Below, one piece after another: positions 55,218 through 64,000 of a stretch of 64,000 nucleotides of DNA. This stretch comes from Malaciobacter pacificus. Lineage in GTDB: Bacteria > Campylobacterota > Campylobacteria > Campylobacterales > Arcobacteraceae. Positions within the stretch are counted from its first letter, which is position 1. Every line of letters starts with the position of its first letter. The notes beneath the pieces are model-generated. The model ran no database searches and was not told the origin of the DNA. It saw only the letters and a list, made by a program, of their open reading frames with translations. The translations under genes and the position numbers were made by a program. The stretch is from assembly GCF_004214795.1 (NCBI RefSeq), contig NZ_CP035928.1, forward strand, positions 124,001 through 188,000. The letters are read 5' to 3'.

Positions 55218-56717
55218 CTATTCCTTTATCCAATCTTTTTGGTTATGTGTTATTCCAATAAAAGATGGTTCTATATTTTTTATATCTTTATTAACAACTG
55301 TTATTGAGTTTGGTATATATAAAAATAAATAAGGTAAATCATCAGCAATGATTTTATAAATATCTTTATATATTGCACTTAGTTTTTCTTGATCAACTGT
55401 AATTGAACCTTTTTCAATTAATTCATCTACTTTTTTATTTTCATAATTTACTAAATTAAAACCACCAAGTTTTGAACTACTGCTATGCCATAGAGGATAT
55501 GCATCAGGCATAAGTGAAAGAGACCATCCTAAAATTACAGCTTCAAAGTTTCTGGGATGAACTACTGTATTTAAAAAAGCTTGCCACTCCATAACTCTAA
55601 TTTTCATTTTAACACCAGCTTTTGCTAACTGGTATTGTAATATTTGAGCTGCATTTATTCTAATATCATTTCCTGTATTTGTAACAACTTCAAATGTAAA
55701 TGGATTTGATTCATCATACCCTAACTCTTTTAGAAGCTTTTTGGCTTTTTTTATATCTTGAACAGGCATTTTAACATCACTATTATAGGCAAATGAACCT
55801 GGTAAAAAAGGACCATTACATACTTGTCCATGACCAAAGAATAAAATATCTACTAACTCTTTTCTATTAATTGCAAGTGATAATGCCTGTCTGATTCTTT
55901 TATCTTTAAATTTCTCATTTTTTAAATTAAAACCTAAATATGTGTATGCAAAAGCAGGCTTTTCTATGACTTGATAATTGTTTTTAAAGTTTTCATCTAT
56001 TTGTCTATCTATTTGAATTGGAGTTAATCCACCAAGGTCAAGTTTCTTTTGTTTTAAATATAAAAATGAGGTATTTGGATCAGGTAAAAATTTAAATAGA
56101 ATTTTTTCTATTTTTGGTTTTCCATCAAAATAGCTTTCATTTACGATTAGTTCTATATCACTTCCAACTTTGAATTCTTTTATTTTATATGGCCCTGTTC
56201 CTATTGGGTTTTTATTAAAACTACTTGTCATCAAATCTTTTTCATCTTTAAGTAAATGCTTTGGAAGTATTCCACTCATCCAAATAACTAATGCTTTAAA
56301 ATATGGGTTTTTATATTTTACTTCAATAGTATAATCATCAAGTGCTTTTACACTTTGAACCTCTTTGAAATTTGATTTTATTGAGTTAAAAACTTTTGGG
56401 TCTATAATCTTTTCATATGTAAAAATTACATCGTGGGCTGTGAATTTTTCTCCATCATGCCATTTTACATTTTGTTTTAGTTTTATAACTAAATTTGTTG
56501 GAGTTATAAACTCATATGAAGATGCTAAATCAGGAACAATATTTCCATTTTTGTCATATTTAAACAATCCATTAAAAATCCAATTGGCTATTTCACTACT
56601 AGCACTATCATTTGCTAAAATAGGATTTAGTCTACTAGGACTTGAACTAATTGATAAGTTAAGTGTTGATGCATTTAGATATATAAAGATACTTAGAATT
56701 ATAAATATAGATTTCAT
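55218..56717 (-). CDS. Family 5 solute-binding protein, peptide/nickel type
   Basis: The 499-residue exported protein (signal about 1-16) matches the family 5 extracellular binding proteins: VKWHDGEKFTAHDVIFTYE, NPIGTGPYKIKEF and IRQALSLAINRKELVDILF. Substrates of the family are oligopeptides, nickel or other small ligands. No permease or ATPase genes are next to it, so its transporter is encoded elsewhere. Confidence 0.9.
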   Translation of the reverse strand: MKSIFIILSIFIYLNASTLNLSISSSPSRLNPILANDSASSEIANWIFNGLFKYDKNGNIVPDLASSYEFITPTNLVIKLKQNVKWHDGEKFTAHDVIFTYEKIIDPKVFNSIKSNFKEVQSVKALDDYTIEVKYKNPYFKALVIWMSGILPKHLLKDEKDLMTSSFNKNPIGTGPYKIKEFKVGSDIELIVNESYFDGKPKIEKILFKFLPDPNTSFLYLKQKKLDLGGLTPIQIDRQIDENFKNNYQVIEKPAFAYTYLGFNLKNEKFKDKRIRQALSLAINRKELVDILFFGHGQVCNGPFLPGSFAYNSDVKMPVQDIKKAKKLLKELGYDESNPFTFEVVTNTGNDIRINAAQILQYQLAKAGVKMKIRVMEWQAFLNTVVHPRNFEAVILGWSLSLMPDAYPLWHSSSSKLGGFNLVNYENKKVDELIEKGSITVDQEKLSAIYKDIYKIIADDLPYLFLYIPNSITVVNKDIKNIEPSFIGITHNQKDWIKE

Positions 56718-56756
56718 AAGATATTGTATAATTTTTTTTTAAAAAAGGGCATAAAA

Positions 56757-56782
56757 AAAGGAAGCAATTTCTTGCTTCCTTT
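56757..56782 (-). terminator. Terminator after rpsI
   Basis: An 11-bp stem AAAGGAAGCAA/TTGCTTCCTTT with a 4-base loop. On the minus strand it is followed by seven T. It ends the rplM-rpsI operon. Confidence 0.92.
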
Positions 56783-56826
56783 GGATTTTGAAAAGCGGTA
56801 GTGATACCAAATATTCCAAGAAGAGA

Positions 56827-57216
56827 TTATCTTTTTGAGAATTGAGTTGATTTTCTTGCTTTCTTTCTTCCGTATTTTTTTCTTTCAACAGATCTTGCAT
56901 CTCTTGTTAATAACCCATAAGGTTTTAAGATAGTTCTGAATTGCTCATCATAAGCAACTAATGCTCTAGAAATTCCGTGTCTTGCAGCGTCAGCTTGTGC
57001 AGAGTAACCTCCACCTAAAGTTTTAACTACAATATTAACTGAAGTTTCTTGTTTTGCTACAACTAATGGTTGCATAACTCTTTTTTTAATTGATTCGTGT
57101 CCACCTAACCATGCGTCTAAAGATTGACCGTTGATAGTTAGCTCACCGTTTCCGTTTTCTAACCATACTTTAGCGATAGCTGACTTTCTTCTTCCTGTTG
57201 CGTAAACTTTTGCCAT
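56827..57216 (-). CDS. rpsI: Ribosomal protein S9
   Basis: The 129-residue S9 starts [20 protein letters not shown] and ends in the basic tail [16 protein letters not shown] that reaches the P-site tRNA. It follows rplM by 5 bp, the usual pair. Confidence 0.98.
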   Translation of the reverse strand: MAKVYATGRRKSAIAKVWLENGNGELTINGQSLDAWLGGHESIKKRVMQPLVVAKQETSVNIVVKTLGGGYSAQADAARHGISRALVAYDEQFRTILKPYGLLTRDARSVERKKYGRKKARKSTQFSKR

Positions 57217-57221
57217 TAGTC

Positions 57222-57641
57222 TTATCCTTTAATTTGCGCAGTGTGAGGGTGTTCAGCACCTGCATATACTTTTAATTTTTTTAACATTGCTTTACCAAGA
57301 GTAGTTTTTGGTAACATACCTCTTGTAGCTAATTTGTATAATTTTTCTGGATTATTTTCTAACATATCAGACATTTTATGAGTCTTAGTTGATCCAAAGT
57401 ATCCTGAGTGAGTGTAGTAATTCTTATCTTCTAATTTAGCACCTGTAAATTTTGCTTTTGATGCATTGATGATAACTACAAAGTCTCCACAATCAACATT
57501 TGGAGTGAAGTTAGGTTTATTTTTACCTCTTAATATAGTTGCAACTTCAGTAATTATTCTACCGAATACTTTACCTTCTGCATCTACTACAATCCAATCT
57601 CTTTCGATTTCGTTAGCTTTCGCCATTTGAGTAAATTTCAT
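57222..57641 (-). CDS. rplM: Ribosomal protein L13
   Basis: The 139-residue L13 has [31 protein letters not shown] and [11 protein letters not shown], all family signatures. The ATG at 57641 is preceded by a GCGGAGA-like ribosome site. Confidence 0.98.
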   Translation of the reverse strand: MKFTQMAKANEIERDWIVVDAEGKVFGRIITEVATILRGKNKPNFTPNVDCGDFVVIINASKAKFTGAKLEDKNYYTHSGYFGSTKTHKMSDMLENNPEKLYKLATRGMLPKTTLGKAMLKKLKVYAGAEHPHTAQIKG

Positions 57642-57717
57642 TTATTTTCTCCGCTTTTATTAATGAGGTCGAATAATAGTGTAGTAATACTTAAAAAATA
57701 CTTAAATTAAGTAATTT

Positions 57718-59094
57718 TTAATATTTTATACAAAAACTTGAACCTTTTTCGAAAGTAGAGTCAACTTTTAATTGAAAATTATGTAAGGTTAAAATAGATT
57801 GAACAATAAATAGACCTAAACCTAAAGAGTTATTCCATCCATTTTTGGATACTCTATAAAATTTTTGATTAATATTTTCTAACTCTTTTGGCTCAATTCC
57901 TATTCCTTTATCTTTTACACATAATTCATTTTGTGAAATAGTTATTGTTACTTCATCATCTGAATATTTAAGGGCATTTTCTATTAGGTTTGTAATTGCC
58001 ATTGAAATTAAAGTCTCATCAACTTTCAAAGTTATATCTTCACCTTCAATAAGAATTTCTCTATTTTTATATTTGTCTTTTAAATCACAAACTGCTTGAT
58101 TTACTATGTTTTTAATTGAAGTAGGAGTTAGTATTAATTCTTGTTTTCCTTCCTCTAGTTTTAAAGTAAGCCTTAATTTATCAATTATATTTGACATTTT
58201 TTGAGAATTAGATTGAATTTTAGTCAAAAATTTATCTTTCATAATTTTTGGTAAATCTTCATCATTTAATATCGTTTCAGAGTATCCTGAAATAACAGCA
58301 ATAGGGTTTTTGAATTCATGGGAAATTGCTGAGATAATTTCATCTTTTTGTTTATTTGCAATTTTCAATTTTGCTGTTTGTTTTGCTTTTTGTCTATTTT
58401 TTTTAGCAAGTTTAAATGCAACTTTATTTAACAGTTTTGTAATTTTATAAAATTCATCAGTATAGTTTGATTTTAACCTATAAGGCGTTCTTTTATTAGA
58501 AATGTGTGTTAAAAAGTTTAAAATATTATCTGTTTCATGTTTTATTCTTAAACTTATAAAATATGTTGCTAAAAAGGCTAAGATTAAAAAGAATGTAATA
58601 AACATAAATATTTGAAGTGTTAATTTTACAAAATTATCTGTAATCTTATCTGTATAGTCAGCCATTCTTATAAAATAGATTTTTCTATCAATAGTAATTT
58701 TTTTTGCTACATATAAAAGCTCTTTTTTTATACTTGAAGAGAATCTAAGACTTTTACCTATTCCTTTATCTTTAGCCATTAAAATTTCTTCTCTATTAGA
58801 ATGGTTTTCCATTGTCTCTTTATCTTTATCGCTCTCTGCAATAATATTACCTTTTTCATCAATTAAGGTGATTCTTAAATTAATATTAGCTTTTAAATCT
58901 TTGATAATATTCTCAATATTATTGAGGTCTTTTAGTACAACTGATAAAGTATCAATATTTTGAATTAAATTTTTTTCTATTTGATTTATGTAGATGTTTT
59001 TAGACCAATAATAGGTAATAAAACTAAGTGTTATTAAAATAGCAAGGAATATTAAACTAAAAGTTCTAAAAAAAAGTTGGTGAATTTTTAACAA
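57718..59094 (-). CDS. phoR: PhoR-like sensor histidine kinase
   Basis: The 458-residue kinase has two membrane helices (about 8-28 and 150-172) with a periplasmic domain between, a HAMP-like segment, HisKA with AISHEFKNPIAVISGYSE, and an HATPase domain with NLIENALKYS and GLGLFIVQSI. A TTG start preceded by GGAGAGG fits; it overlaps phoB by 7 bp. Its place in the pst operon points to phosphate signalling, though its periplasmic domain is larger than in E. coli PhoR. It resembles Campylobacter PhosS in context. Confidence 0.85.
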   Translation of the reverse strand: MLKIHQLFFRTFSLIFLAILITLSFITYYWSKNIYINQIEKNLIQNIDTLSVVLKDLNNIENIIKDLKANINLRITLIDEKGNIIAESDKDKETMENHSNREEILMAKDKGIGKSLRFSSSIKKELLYVAKKITIDRKIYFIRMADYTDKITDNFVKLTLQIFMFITFFLILAFLATYFISLRIKHETDNILNFLTHISNKRTPYRLKSNYTDEFYKITKLLNKVAFKLAKKNRQKAKQTAKLKIANKQKDEIISAISHEFKNPIAVISGYSETILNDEDLPKIMKDKFLTKIQSNSQKMSNIIDKLRLTLKLEEGKQELILTPTSIKNIVNQAVCDLKDKYKNREILIEGEDITLKVDETLISMAITNLIENALKYSDDEVTITISQNELCVKDKGIGIEPKELENINQKFYRVSKNGWNNSLGLGLFIVQSILTLHNFQLKVDSTFEKGSSFCIKY

Positions 59095-59762
59095 AAAATA
59101 TAACCCTCTCCCCTTACTGATTTTATATACTCTTTTGTTCCATCAGGGTCAATTTTTGCTTTTAATCTTTTTATTGCAACATTTACTGTTTTTACTTTTT
59201 TGTCAAAAGAATCATCCCAAACTGTATTAAGTAAATGCTCTCTTGTCATTAAAATATCTTTATTTTTGAAAAATTCTAAAAATAAGTCATGTTCTAAATG
59301 AGTTAATTCAACTGGATTATCATTTATATAAAATTTTTTATTTGATGCTTTATAAATAATATCTCTCACTTTTAAAATATCTACATCTTTACTTGTTCTT
59401 TTAATAACAGCTTTTACCCTTGCAGTTAGTTCTTTTAAATTAAATGGTTTTGTAATATAATCATCTGCATGTGCATCAAAACCTTCTAAAATATCTTCAT
59501 CTTTATCTTTAGCTGTAACATAAATCACAGGGTTTGCATAACCATCTTTTCTAATATCATTGATAAAGGAAGTACCTTCACTACCAGGAAGGTTTCTATC
59601 CATTAAAATTAAATCAATTTCTTCTTCGTCTAAAAGTTTCTTGACTTTTGAATCTACATTTAAAAATCCAATAGTTTCAAAGCCCTCTTTTTGTAGGGTA
59701 TATTCTAAAAGTTCTAAGATATCCTCTTCATCTTCAACTATTAATACTAATTTATTTGACAT
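59088..59762 (-). CDS. phoB: PhoB-like response regulator
   Basis: The 224-residue OmpR-type regulator has an intact receiver: VEDEED, phosphoacceptor D in LILMDRNLPG, and YITKPF. The winged helix ends VRGEGYIF. It differs from the two atypical regulators in this window by keeping all phosphorylation residues. It overlaps the psiE-like gene by 11 bp and phoR by 7 bp. Confidence 0.9.
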   Translation of the reverse strand: MSNKLVLIVEDEEDILELLEYTLQKEGFETIGFLNVDSKVKKLLDEEEIDLILMDRNLPGSEGTSFINDIRKDGYANPVIYVTAKDKDEDILEGFDAHADDYITKPFNLKELTARVKAVIKRTSKDVDILKVRDIIYKASNKKFYINDNPVELTHLEHDLFLEFFKNKDILMTREHLLNTVWDDSFDKKVKTVNVAIKRLKAKIDPDGTKEYIKSVRGEGYIFC

Positions 59763-60222
59763 TGCCTTTTTCTTCTTCTTTTACTAATATTTCTTTGTCT
59801 TCAGAGACTTTTTTATTTGGTCTGTCATCATCATATTCAATAACTGTATCTTTAGAAATTTTTATAACTCCCGGAGAGAACTTAATTGCAAAAATTCTGA
59901 AAATAAAGAATATAAAAATTACAAAAAGTAAAAATGTTATATCAAAGTAGTCTCTATTTTTATCTGTAGTTAAAATAATTACATCTCTAATAAGAAAGAT
60001 AATAAATATATCTATTACAAATCTAAGTCTTAATTTCTCTTTTTTTATAAAATCAGAGACCATTTTAACAACTTCCATTATTACAATGAACTCTAACATT
60101 AAGATAATAGCTTTGTAAAAGTCTATGCCAATCATTATTATATATGCAAAAATAATAACGGCAACTAAAACTTCAATATTCCAACCAAGGTAGTTCTTAA
60201 CTTTATTTAACGTATTTTTCAT
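59752..60222 (-). CDS. PsiE-like membrane protein
   Basis: The protein (156 residues from the ATG at 60222; GTG at 60228 is an alternative) has four membrane helices and a charged C-terminal tail. The loop KKEKLRLRFVIDIFIIFLIR with IRD resembles PsiE, a phosphate-starvation-induced family of unknown function. It sits between phoU and phoB. A -10 box at 60229-60234 would place transcription start at or next to the ATG. Confidence 0.7.
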   Translation of the reverse strand: MKNTLNKVKNYLGWNIEVLVAVIIFAYIIMIGIDFYKAIILMLEFIVIMEVVKMVSDFIKKEKLRLRFVIDIFIIFLIRDVIILTTDKNRDYFDITFLLFVIFIFFIFRIFAIKFSPGVIKISKDTVIEYDDDRPNKKVSEDKEILVKEEEKGNVK

Positions 60223-60228
60223 AAACAC

Positions 60229-60234
60229 ATTATA
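60229..60234 (-). promoter_or_regulatory. Possible internal promoter, leaderless
   Basis: TATAAT on the minus strand ends about 7 bp before the ATG at 60222. No ribosome site is visible there. It may give a separate, leaderless psiE-phoB-phoR transcript. Confidence 0.35.
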
Positions 60235-60244
60235 TCAAAAAGTT

Positions 60245-60913
60245 TTATGATTTTGATATCTCCCCACCTACTTTTGCATATTGTAGTAAACTTGCAATTG
60301 CAATTGATCTATCTGCAACTTTCTCTAATCTTCTAAGTGCAGTTAAAATATCGAAATAGTCTTTTGATAAATTTATGTTTTTTGTTATAAGTTTTAAAAT
60401 ATTTTTTTGAATCATAGAGTATAAATCATCAGTCTTACTCTCTTCAACGCTTACTCTTTGGTATTTTTCATTAATTATATTCTCATCTGTTTCTTCAAAA
60501 ATAGTTGTTGCTGTTCTTAGAGAAACTAATGCAGATTTTAATAATGGAATTGTATATTCTAAAATAACTTCTTTATTTAAATCATCACTAAATGACTTTT
60601 TAAATAATTTTGTAAAATCTTTTACATTTCCAGCAGTTCTAACTAGCTCATTACTCATCTTTAAATATGCAACAATTGATCTTAAATCACCTGCTTCAGG
60701 TGAATGTAGTGCTAAGGTTTTAATAATTAAGTTATCAATTTCATCTGATTTAACTACAATCTGCTTTACAGATAAATCAATCTTTTTTAAATCAGATAAC
60801 TCTTGAGTTTTAATTGCTTTTAATGCATCTTCCAATGCATCAACTACTTCATTTCCAATAGATTGAATGCCATATTCTATTTTTTCTAAGTTTTGTTGGT
60901 AAGGTCTTAACAT
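60245..60913 (-). CDS. phoU: Phosphate transport regulator PhoU
   Basis: PhoU couples the Pst transporter to PhoR. The 222-residue protein consists of two three-helix bundles, starting YQQNLEKIEYGIQSIGNEVV and with KSDEIDNLIIKTLALHSPEA. Its ATG overlaps the pstB stop as TAATG. Confidence 0.93.
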   Translation of the reverse strand: MLRPYQQNLEKIEYGIQSIGNEVVDALEDALKAIKTQELSDLKKIDLSVKQIVVKSDEIDNLIIKTLALHSPEAGDLRSIVAYLKMSNELVRTAGNVKDFTKLFKKSFSDDLNKEVILEYTIPLLKSALVSLRTATTIFEETDENIINEKYQRVSVEESKTDDLYSMIQKNILKLITKNINLSKDYFDILTALRRLEKVADRSIAIASLLQYAKVGGEISKS

Positions 60914-61683
60914 TATCCAAATCTCCCTGTAATGTAATCTTCTGTTTTTTTATTGCTAGGATTTACAAAAATTGTATCTGTTACGTCATATTCAATAAGT
61001 TTTCCTAAGTGGAAAAATGCTGTATAATCAGCAACTCTAGCAGCTTGCTGCATATTGTGAGTTACAGTAATTATTGAATAATCCTCTTTTAACTCTAACA
61101 TTAATGCTTCAATTTTTTCTGTACTAATTGGATCAAGTGCTGAAGTTGGTTCATCCATTAAGATAACTTCAGGTTTAACAGCAATTGTTCTAGCAATACA
61201 TAATCTTTGTTGTTGACCACCTGATAATGAAGTTCCTGGATCTGTTAATTTATCTTTAACTTCATTCCAAAGACCAGCTTTGATAAGTGAAGTTTCAACA
61301 AGCTCATCACACTCTTTACCTTTTTTGATAATTCCATGTTTTAATGGAGCATAAGCAACATTTTCATAAATTGATTTAGGAAAAGGGTTTGGTTGTTGAA
61401 ATACCATTCCAATTTTTTTTCTTACACTTACTTCATCAACATCTTTATCATAGATATTTTTATTATCAATAATAATCTCACCTTTAATATTAACAATGGG
61501 AATTAAGTCATTCATTCTGTTAATACATCTTAAGAATGTAGACTTACCACATCCAGAAGGTCCAATTAAAGCAGTGATTTTATTTTCATATAACTCTGCA
61601 TTTATATCATGTAAGGCATGGTTTTGACCATACCATAAGTTTAGATTTTTAACATCAATTTTAACGTTATCTTTATTTGCCAT
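60913..61683 (-). CDS. pstB: Phosphate ABC transporter ATPase
   Basis: The 256-residue ATPase has Walker [10 protein letters not shown], signature [12 protein letters not shown] and Walker [13 protein letters not shown]. The PstB-specific [14 protein letters not shown] stretch is present. I chose the ATG at 61683 with AAGGA upstream; the ATG at 61704 would overlap pstA. Confidence 0.97.
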   Translation of the reverse strand: MANKDNVKIDVKNLNLWYGQNHALHDINAELYENKITALIGPSGCGKSTFLRCINRMNDLIPIVNIKGEIIIDNKNIYDKDVDEVSVRKKIGMVFQQPNPFPKSIYENVAYAPLKHGIIKKGKECDELVETSLIKAGLWNEVKDKLTDPGTSLSGGQQQRLCIARTIAVKPEVILMDEPTSALDPISTEKIEALMLELKEDYSIITVTHNMQQAARVADYTAFFHLGKLIEYDVTDTIFVNPSNKKTEDYITGRFG

Positions 61684-61697
61684 TTTAATTTTTCCTT

Positions 61698-62879
61698 CTA
61701 CCATTTAACTTCGAATTTTTTTCTTAAATAAATTGCTAATGCATTTAGTGAAATTAAGATTGTTAATAACACCATAATACCAGCTGCTGTTTTTTCTATA
61801 TACATTCTCTCTGGCATTCCAGCCCATGTAAATAATTGCGCAGGCATAACTGTTGCTGCTTGAGTTACCATACTTGGTGCATCTGGAATAAATGCAATCA
61901 TACCTATGATAATTAAAGGTGCAGTTTCACCCATTGCTTGTGCTAATCCAATAATAGAACCCGTTAAAACACCAGGGAATGCAAGTGGTAAAACGTGGTC
62001 TCTTGTAACTTGAATTTTATTTAATCCAAGTCCATATCCTGCTTGTCTAATACTATCTGGAACGGCTCTTAATGCTGCTCTTGAAGATACAATAATAATT
62101 GGTAATGTCATAAGTGCTAAAGTTAAACCACCTACTAGTGGTGAACTTCTTGGCATACCAAATAGGTTGATAAATATTGCTAAACCTAAAAGACCAAATA
62201 AAATTGAAGGAATTGCAGCTAAGTTATTAATATTTACTTCAATAAATCTAGTAAATTTATTATCTCCTGCAAACTCTTCAAGATAAATTGCTGTCATAAC
62301 TCCAATAGGGAATGCAACAAGCATTGTAATAATCAAAGTTAAAACAGAACCAACCATTGCTGAGAATAAACCAGCGTACTCAGGGATTTTTGAATCACCT
62401 TGAGTGAAGAAGATTTTATTAAACTCCTGTTTTATATTCCCTTGTTCTTTTAATTTTTCAACTAAAGCTACTTCTTTGTCTTTCATGTTGTAGTGATGAC
62501 CTTTTAAGTATTGGTCAACTTGATCATCTGCTAATGCCCAAAGCTCAGTTGTAGTGTTCATAAGTTCAGGTCTTTGTTCTGCTAAAACTCTAATATCTCT
62601 TAACCATGCTCTTGAAACTACTGCTCTGTATTTTCTCTCAACTGCTTTGTTATAAATTTTAATTGTTTTTTCATTTATAGTTACAGGAACTTTTACATAT
62701 GTGATTTTAAATGCAGGAACACCTTTTCCTACAATATCAATTAAAAAAAATGCTAAGAATGCAATTGAAAAAATTAGAGAAGTTAATGTAAACTTCTTAA
62801 ATCTCTTTGCACTAGCATGTCTCTTTTTAAGAGATGGATCATAAAATGGATTATTTTTATTTTTGTTCTTTTTACCCAT
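61698..62879 (-). CDS. pstA: Phosphate ABC permease PstA with extra domain
   Basis: The 393-residue permease is about 100 residues longer than E. coli PstA. After the first helix (about 30-50) comes a ~110-residue soluble insert with [20 protein letters not shown], as in the DUF3333-containing PstA proteins. The normal permease part follows with [18 protein letters not shown] and the ATPase-contact segment [20 protein letters not shown]. The insert faces the periplasm. Confidence 0.93.
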   Translation of the reverse strand: MGKKNKNKNNPFYDPSLKKRHASAKRFKKFTLTSLIFSIAFLAFFLIDIVGKGVPAFKITYVKVPVTINEKTIKIYNKAVERKYRAVVSRAWLRDIRVLAEQRPELMNTTTELWALADDQVDQYLKGHHYNMKDKEVALVEKLKEQGNIKQEFNKIFFTQGDSKIPEYAGLFSAMVGSVLTLIITMLVAFPIGVMTAIYLEEFAGDNKFTRFIEVNINNLAAIPSILFGLLGLAIFINLFGMPRSSPLVGGLTLALMTLPIIIVSSRAALRAVPDSIRQAGYGLGLNKIQVTRDHVLPLAFPGVLTGSIIGLAQAMGETAPLIIIGMIAFIPDAPSMVTQAATVMPAQLFTWAGMPERMYIEKTAAGIMVLLTILISLNALAIYLRKKFEVKW

Positions 62880-62887
62880 AATTTACC

Positions 62888-63817
62888 TTATAGTGTATTG
62901 ATTTTGTATTTCTCTTTGAATTTTCTAATTAGTGAAAGAGAAATCATATTTAAAATTAAAGTTACAACAAATAGGATTAGTCCTAATGCAAATGCTGATA
63001 ATGTCTCAGGTGAATTAAATTCAAAGTCACCAACAAGTGAATTTACAATTGTAACAGTTACTGTTGTCATATCTTCAAGGGGATTCCATGATAGGTTTGG
63101 TCTAAGACCTGCTGCCATTACAACAATCATTGTCTCACCTAATGCTTTTGATAAACCAAGTAGTGATGCAGAAATAATACCAGGCATTGCAGAAGGTAAA
63201 ACAATATTTCTAATCACTTCTCCATGTGTTAATCCTAAGCCAAATGCAGCTTTTCTTTGTGAATCAGGAACTGATCTAATTACATCATCAGATAAAGATG
63301 AAATTACTGGAATAATCATAATACCCATTACAACTCCAGATGCTAAAGCACTATTAAATGTAGCTTCTAAACCAATTGCATTTGCAGCTTTTACAATTAG
63401 TGGAGCTACAGTAATTGCAGCAAAGAAACCATATACAACTGTTGGAATACCAGCAAGAACTTCTAGTATAGGTTTTAGATAGTCCCTAACTTTATTACTT
63501 GCATATTCACTCATATAAATGGCACTTCCAAGTCCTATAGGAATTGCAACAGCAAGTGCAATTATTGTAATCATAAAAGTTCCTGCAAAAATAGGAACTG
63601 CTCCAAATTTACTTCCTACAACACCAGGTGACCATTCAGTTCCTGTTATAAAGTACCAGAAACTTCTTAATTTGAAAAATTCTATTGCTTCAAAAAGGAT
63701 TGAAAATAAGATTCCAAATGTAGTTAGAATTGAAATTGTTGCTGCACTAATTAATGCTAGTTTAATTAGTTTTTCATTTAATTCTCTTCTTCTTTTATTT
63801 GATTCAAAAGTGCTCAA
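62888..63817 (-). CDS. pstC: Phosphate ABC permease PstC
   Basis: The 309-residue permease has six membrane helices, the segment TGTEWSPGVVGSKFGAVPIF typical of PstC, and the coupling region VIRSVPDSQRKAAFGLGLTH. A TTG start lies 8 bp after AAAGG. It is the first gene of the phosphate operon here; pstS would normally precede it but does not in the visible DNA. Confidence 0.95.
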   Translation of the reverse strand: MSTFESNKRRRELNEKLIKLALISAATISILTTFGILFSILFEAIEFFKLRSFWYFITGTEWSPGVVGSKFGAVPIFAGTFMITIIALAVAIPIGLGSAIYMSEYASNKVRDYLKPILEVLAGIPTVVYGFFAAITVAPLIVKAANAIGLEATFNSALASGVVMGIMIIPVISSLSDDVIRSVPDSQRKAAFGLGLTHGEVIRNIVLPSAMPGIISASLLGLSKALGETMIVVMAAGLRPNLSWNPLEDMTTVTVTIVNSLVGDFEFNSPETLSAFALGLILFVVTLILNMISLSLIRKFKEKYKINTL

Positions 63818-63866
63818 TACTTTTGCCTTTATGTGTAAATTTTAAACATATGGTATTTAAGAACAA

Positions 63867-63883
63867 TTACAAAATGGTTACAA
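63867..63883 (-). promoter_or_regulatory. Pho-box-like direct repeat before pstC
   Basis: On the minus strand TTGTAA occurs twice with an 11-bp repeat distance, about 50 bp before the pstC start. PhoB-type boxes are 11-bp direct repeats. It lies close to the end of the upstream gene. Confidence 0.5.
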
Positions 63884-63885
63884 TT

Positions 63886-64000
63886 TTATAAAGAGGCGTA
63901 AACAGGGCTTTTTGATGTTTTAGATAACTTTTTTAATTTCCCAATAATATAATCAAAACTAGATATATCTGAATGAGAATTTATCTCTAAAATAGCTGTT
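63886..64000 (-). CDS. C-terminal end of an unknown gene, 5' partial
   Basis: A minus-strand frame is open from the right edge to a stop at 63886-63888, giving 37 residues that end SKSPVYASL. The segment TAILEINSHSDISSFDY before it looks like real coding sequence. It does not resemble the C-terminus of PstS. The family cannot be told from this fragment. Confidence 0.5.
   Translation of the reverse strand, partial: TAILEINSHSDISSFDYIIGKLKKLSKTSKSPVYASL

Noticed and set aside
57642-57717. Two ATACTTAA repeats between rplM and phoR as an operator
   Set aside because: They are short and AT-rich, differ in flanks and have no second symmetrical site, so chance is the better explanation.
62817-63482. 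A 221-codon frame on the plus strand opposite pstC
   Set aside because: It is antisense to a clear permease gene, has no ribosome site, and its long open frame follows from the codon pattern of the real gene.
1-64000. tRNA, rRNA, CRISPR, prophage or transposon genes
   Set aside because: I found no cloverleaf-like sequence, spaced direct repeats or mobile-element protein motifs on either strand; gaps are short and accounted for.

Overview
The window is chromosomal DNA from a Campylobacterota bacterium of the Arcobacter group. The evidence is very AT-rich DNA with dense, short-spaced operons and the gene content: a four-subunit pyruvate:ferredoxin oxidoreductase in the order gamma-delta-alpha-beta, a fused IspDF, an HP1021-type atypical response regulator next to it, dapF-coaE-speE next to purM, and hisZ-purA-DUF507-carA. 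There is no tRNA, rRNA, prophage, insertion sequence or CRISPR array, and no gene-free stretch longer than about 260 bp. Initiation codons are often not ATG: TTG is used by hisZ, ispDF, dgkA, phoR, pstC and others, and one sensor kinase seems to start at ATA.

Layout. 1-5.4 kb: a five-gene envelope cassette with pilus-alignment-like proteins, a secreted seven-repeat RCC1-like propeller, an SH3b protein and a degenerate ATPase-like protein. 5.4-10.4 kb: housekeeping genes (purT, a Bax-like peptidoglycan hydrolase, dapF, coaE, a short speE-like gene, purM). 10.5-14.1 kb: a MarR-controlled operon (marR, yceI, DODA-type dioxygenase, pirin, GAPDH-like). 14.3-19.2 kb: aminotransferase-hisZ-purA-DUF507-carA. 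19.3-25.1 kb: pgpA, an HP1021-like regulator and ispDF, then an HDOD protein paired with a degenerate GGDEF protein. 25.3-36.3 kb: thiC, mrp, hisIE, an SPFH protein, ilvE, a lipoprotein, a methyltransferase and metH.

36.5-42.1 kb: an unexplained secreted-protein cluster (including a 46-aa lipoprotein and a Sel1-repeat protein) convergent with a sensor kinase that has two different periplasmic binding domains. 42.2-46.4 kb: a Kunitz/BPTI-type lipoprotein, an MnmD-like methyltransferase, luxS, an atypical OmpR-type regulator and an isochorismatase-family hydrolase. 46.5-51.0 kb: eptA-PAP2-dgkA (lipid A/phospholipid headgroup handling), an AbrB-type membrane protein and an OXA-type class D beta-lactamase. 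51.3-56.7 kb: porCDAB, a HAD phosphatase and a family 5 solute-binding protein. 56.8-57.6 kb: rplM-rpsI. 57.7-63.8 kb: a complete phosphate regulon unit pstC-pstA-pstB-phoU-psiE-like-phoB-phoR with a Pho-box-like repeat in front of pstC but no adjacent pstS.

The most unusual items are the Kunitz domain lipoprotein with canonical cysteine spacing and a Lys at P1, the ATA-initiated dual-sensor kinase, the propeller-containing envelope cassette at the left end, the MarR operator lying inside its own promoter spacer, and two response regulators that lack the phosphoacceptor aspartate.
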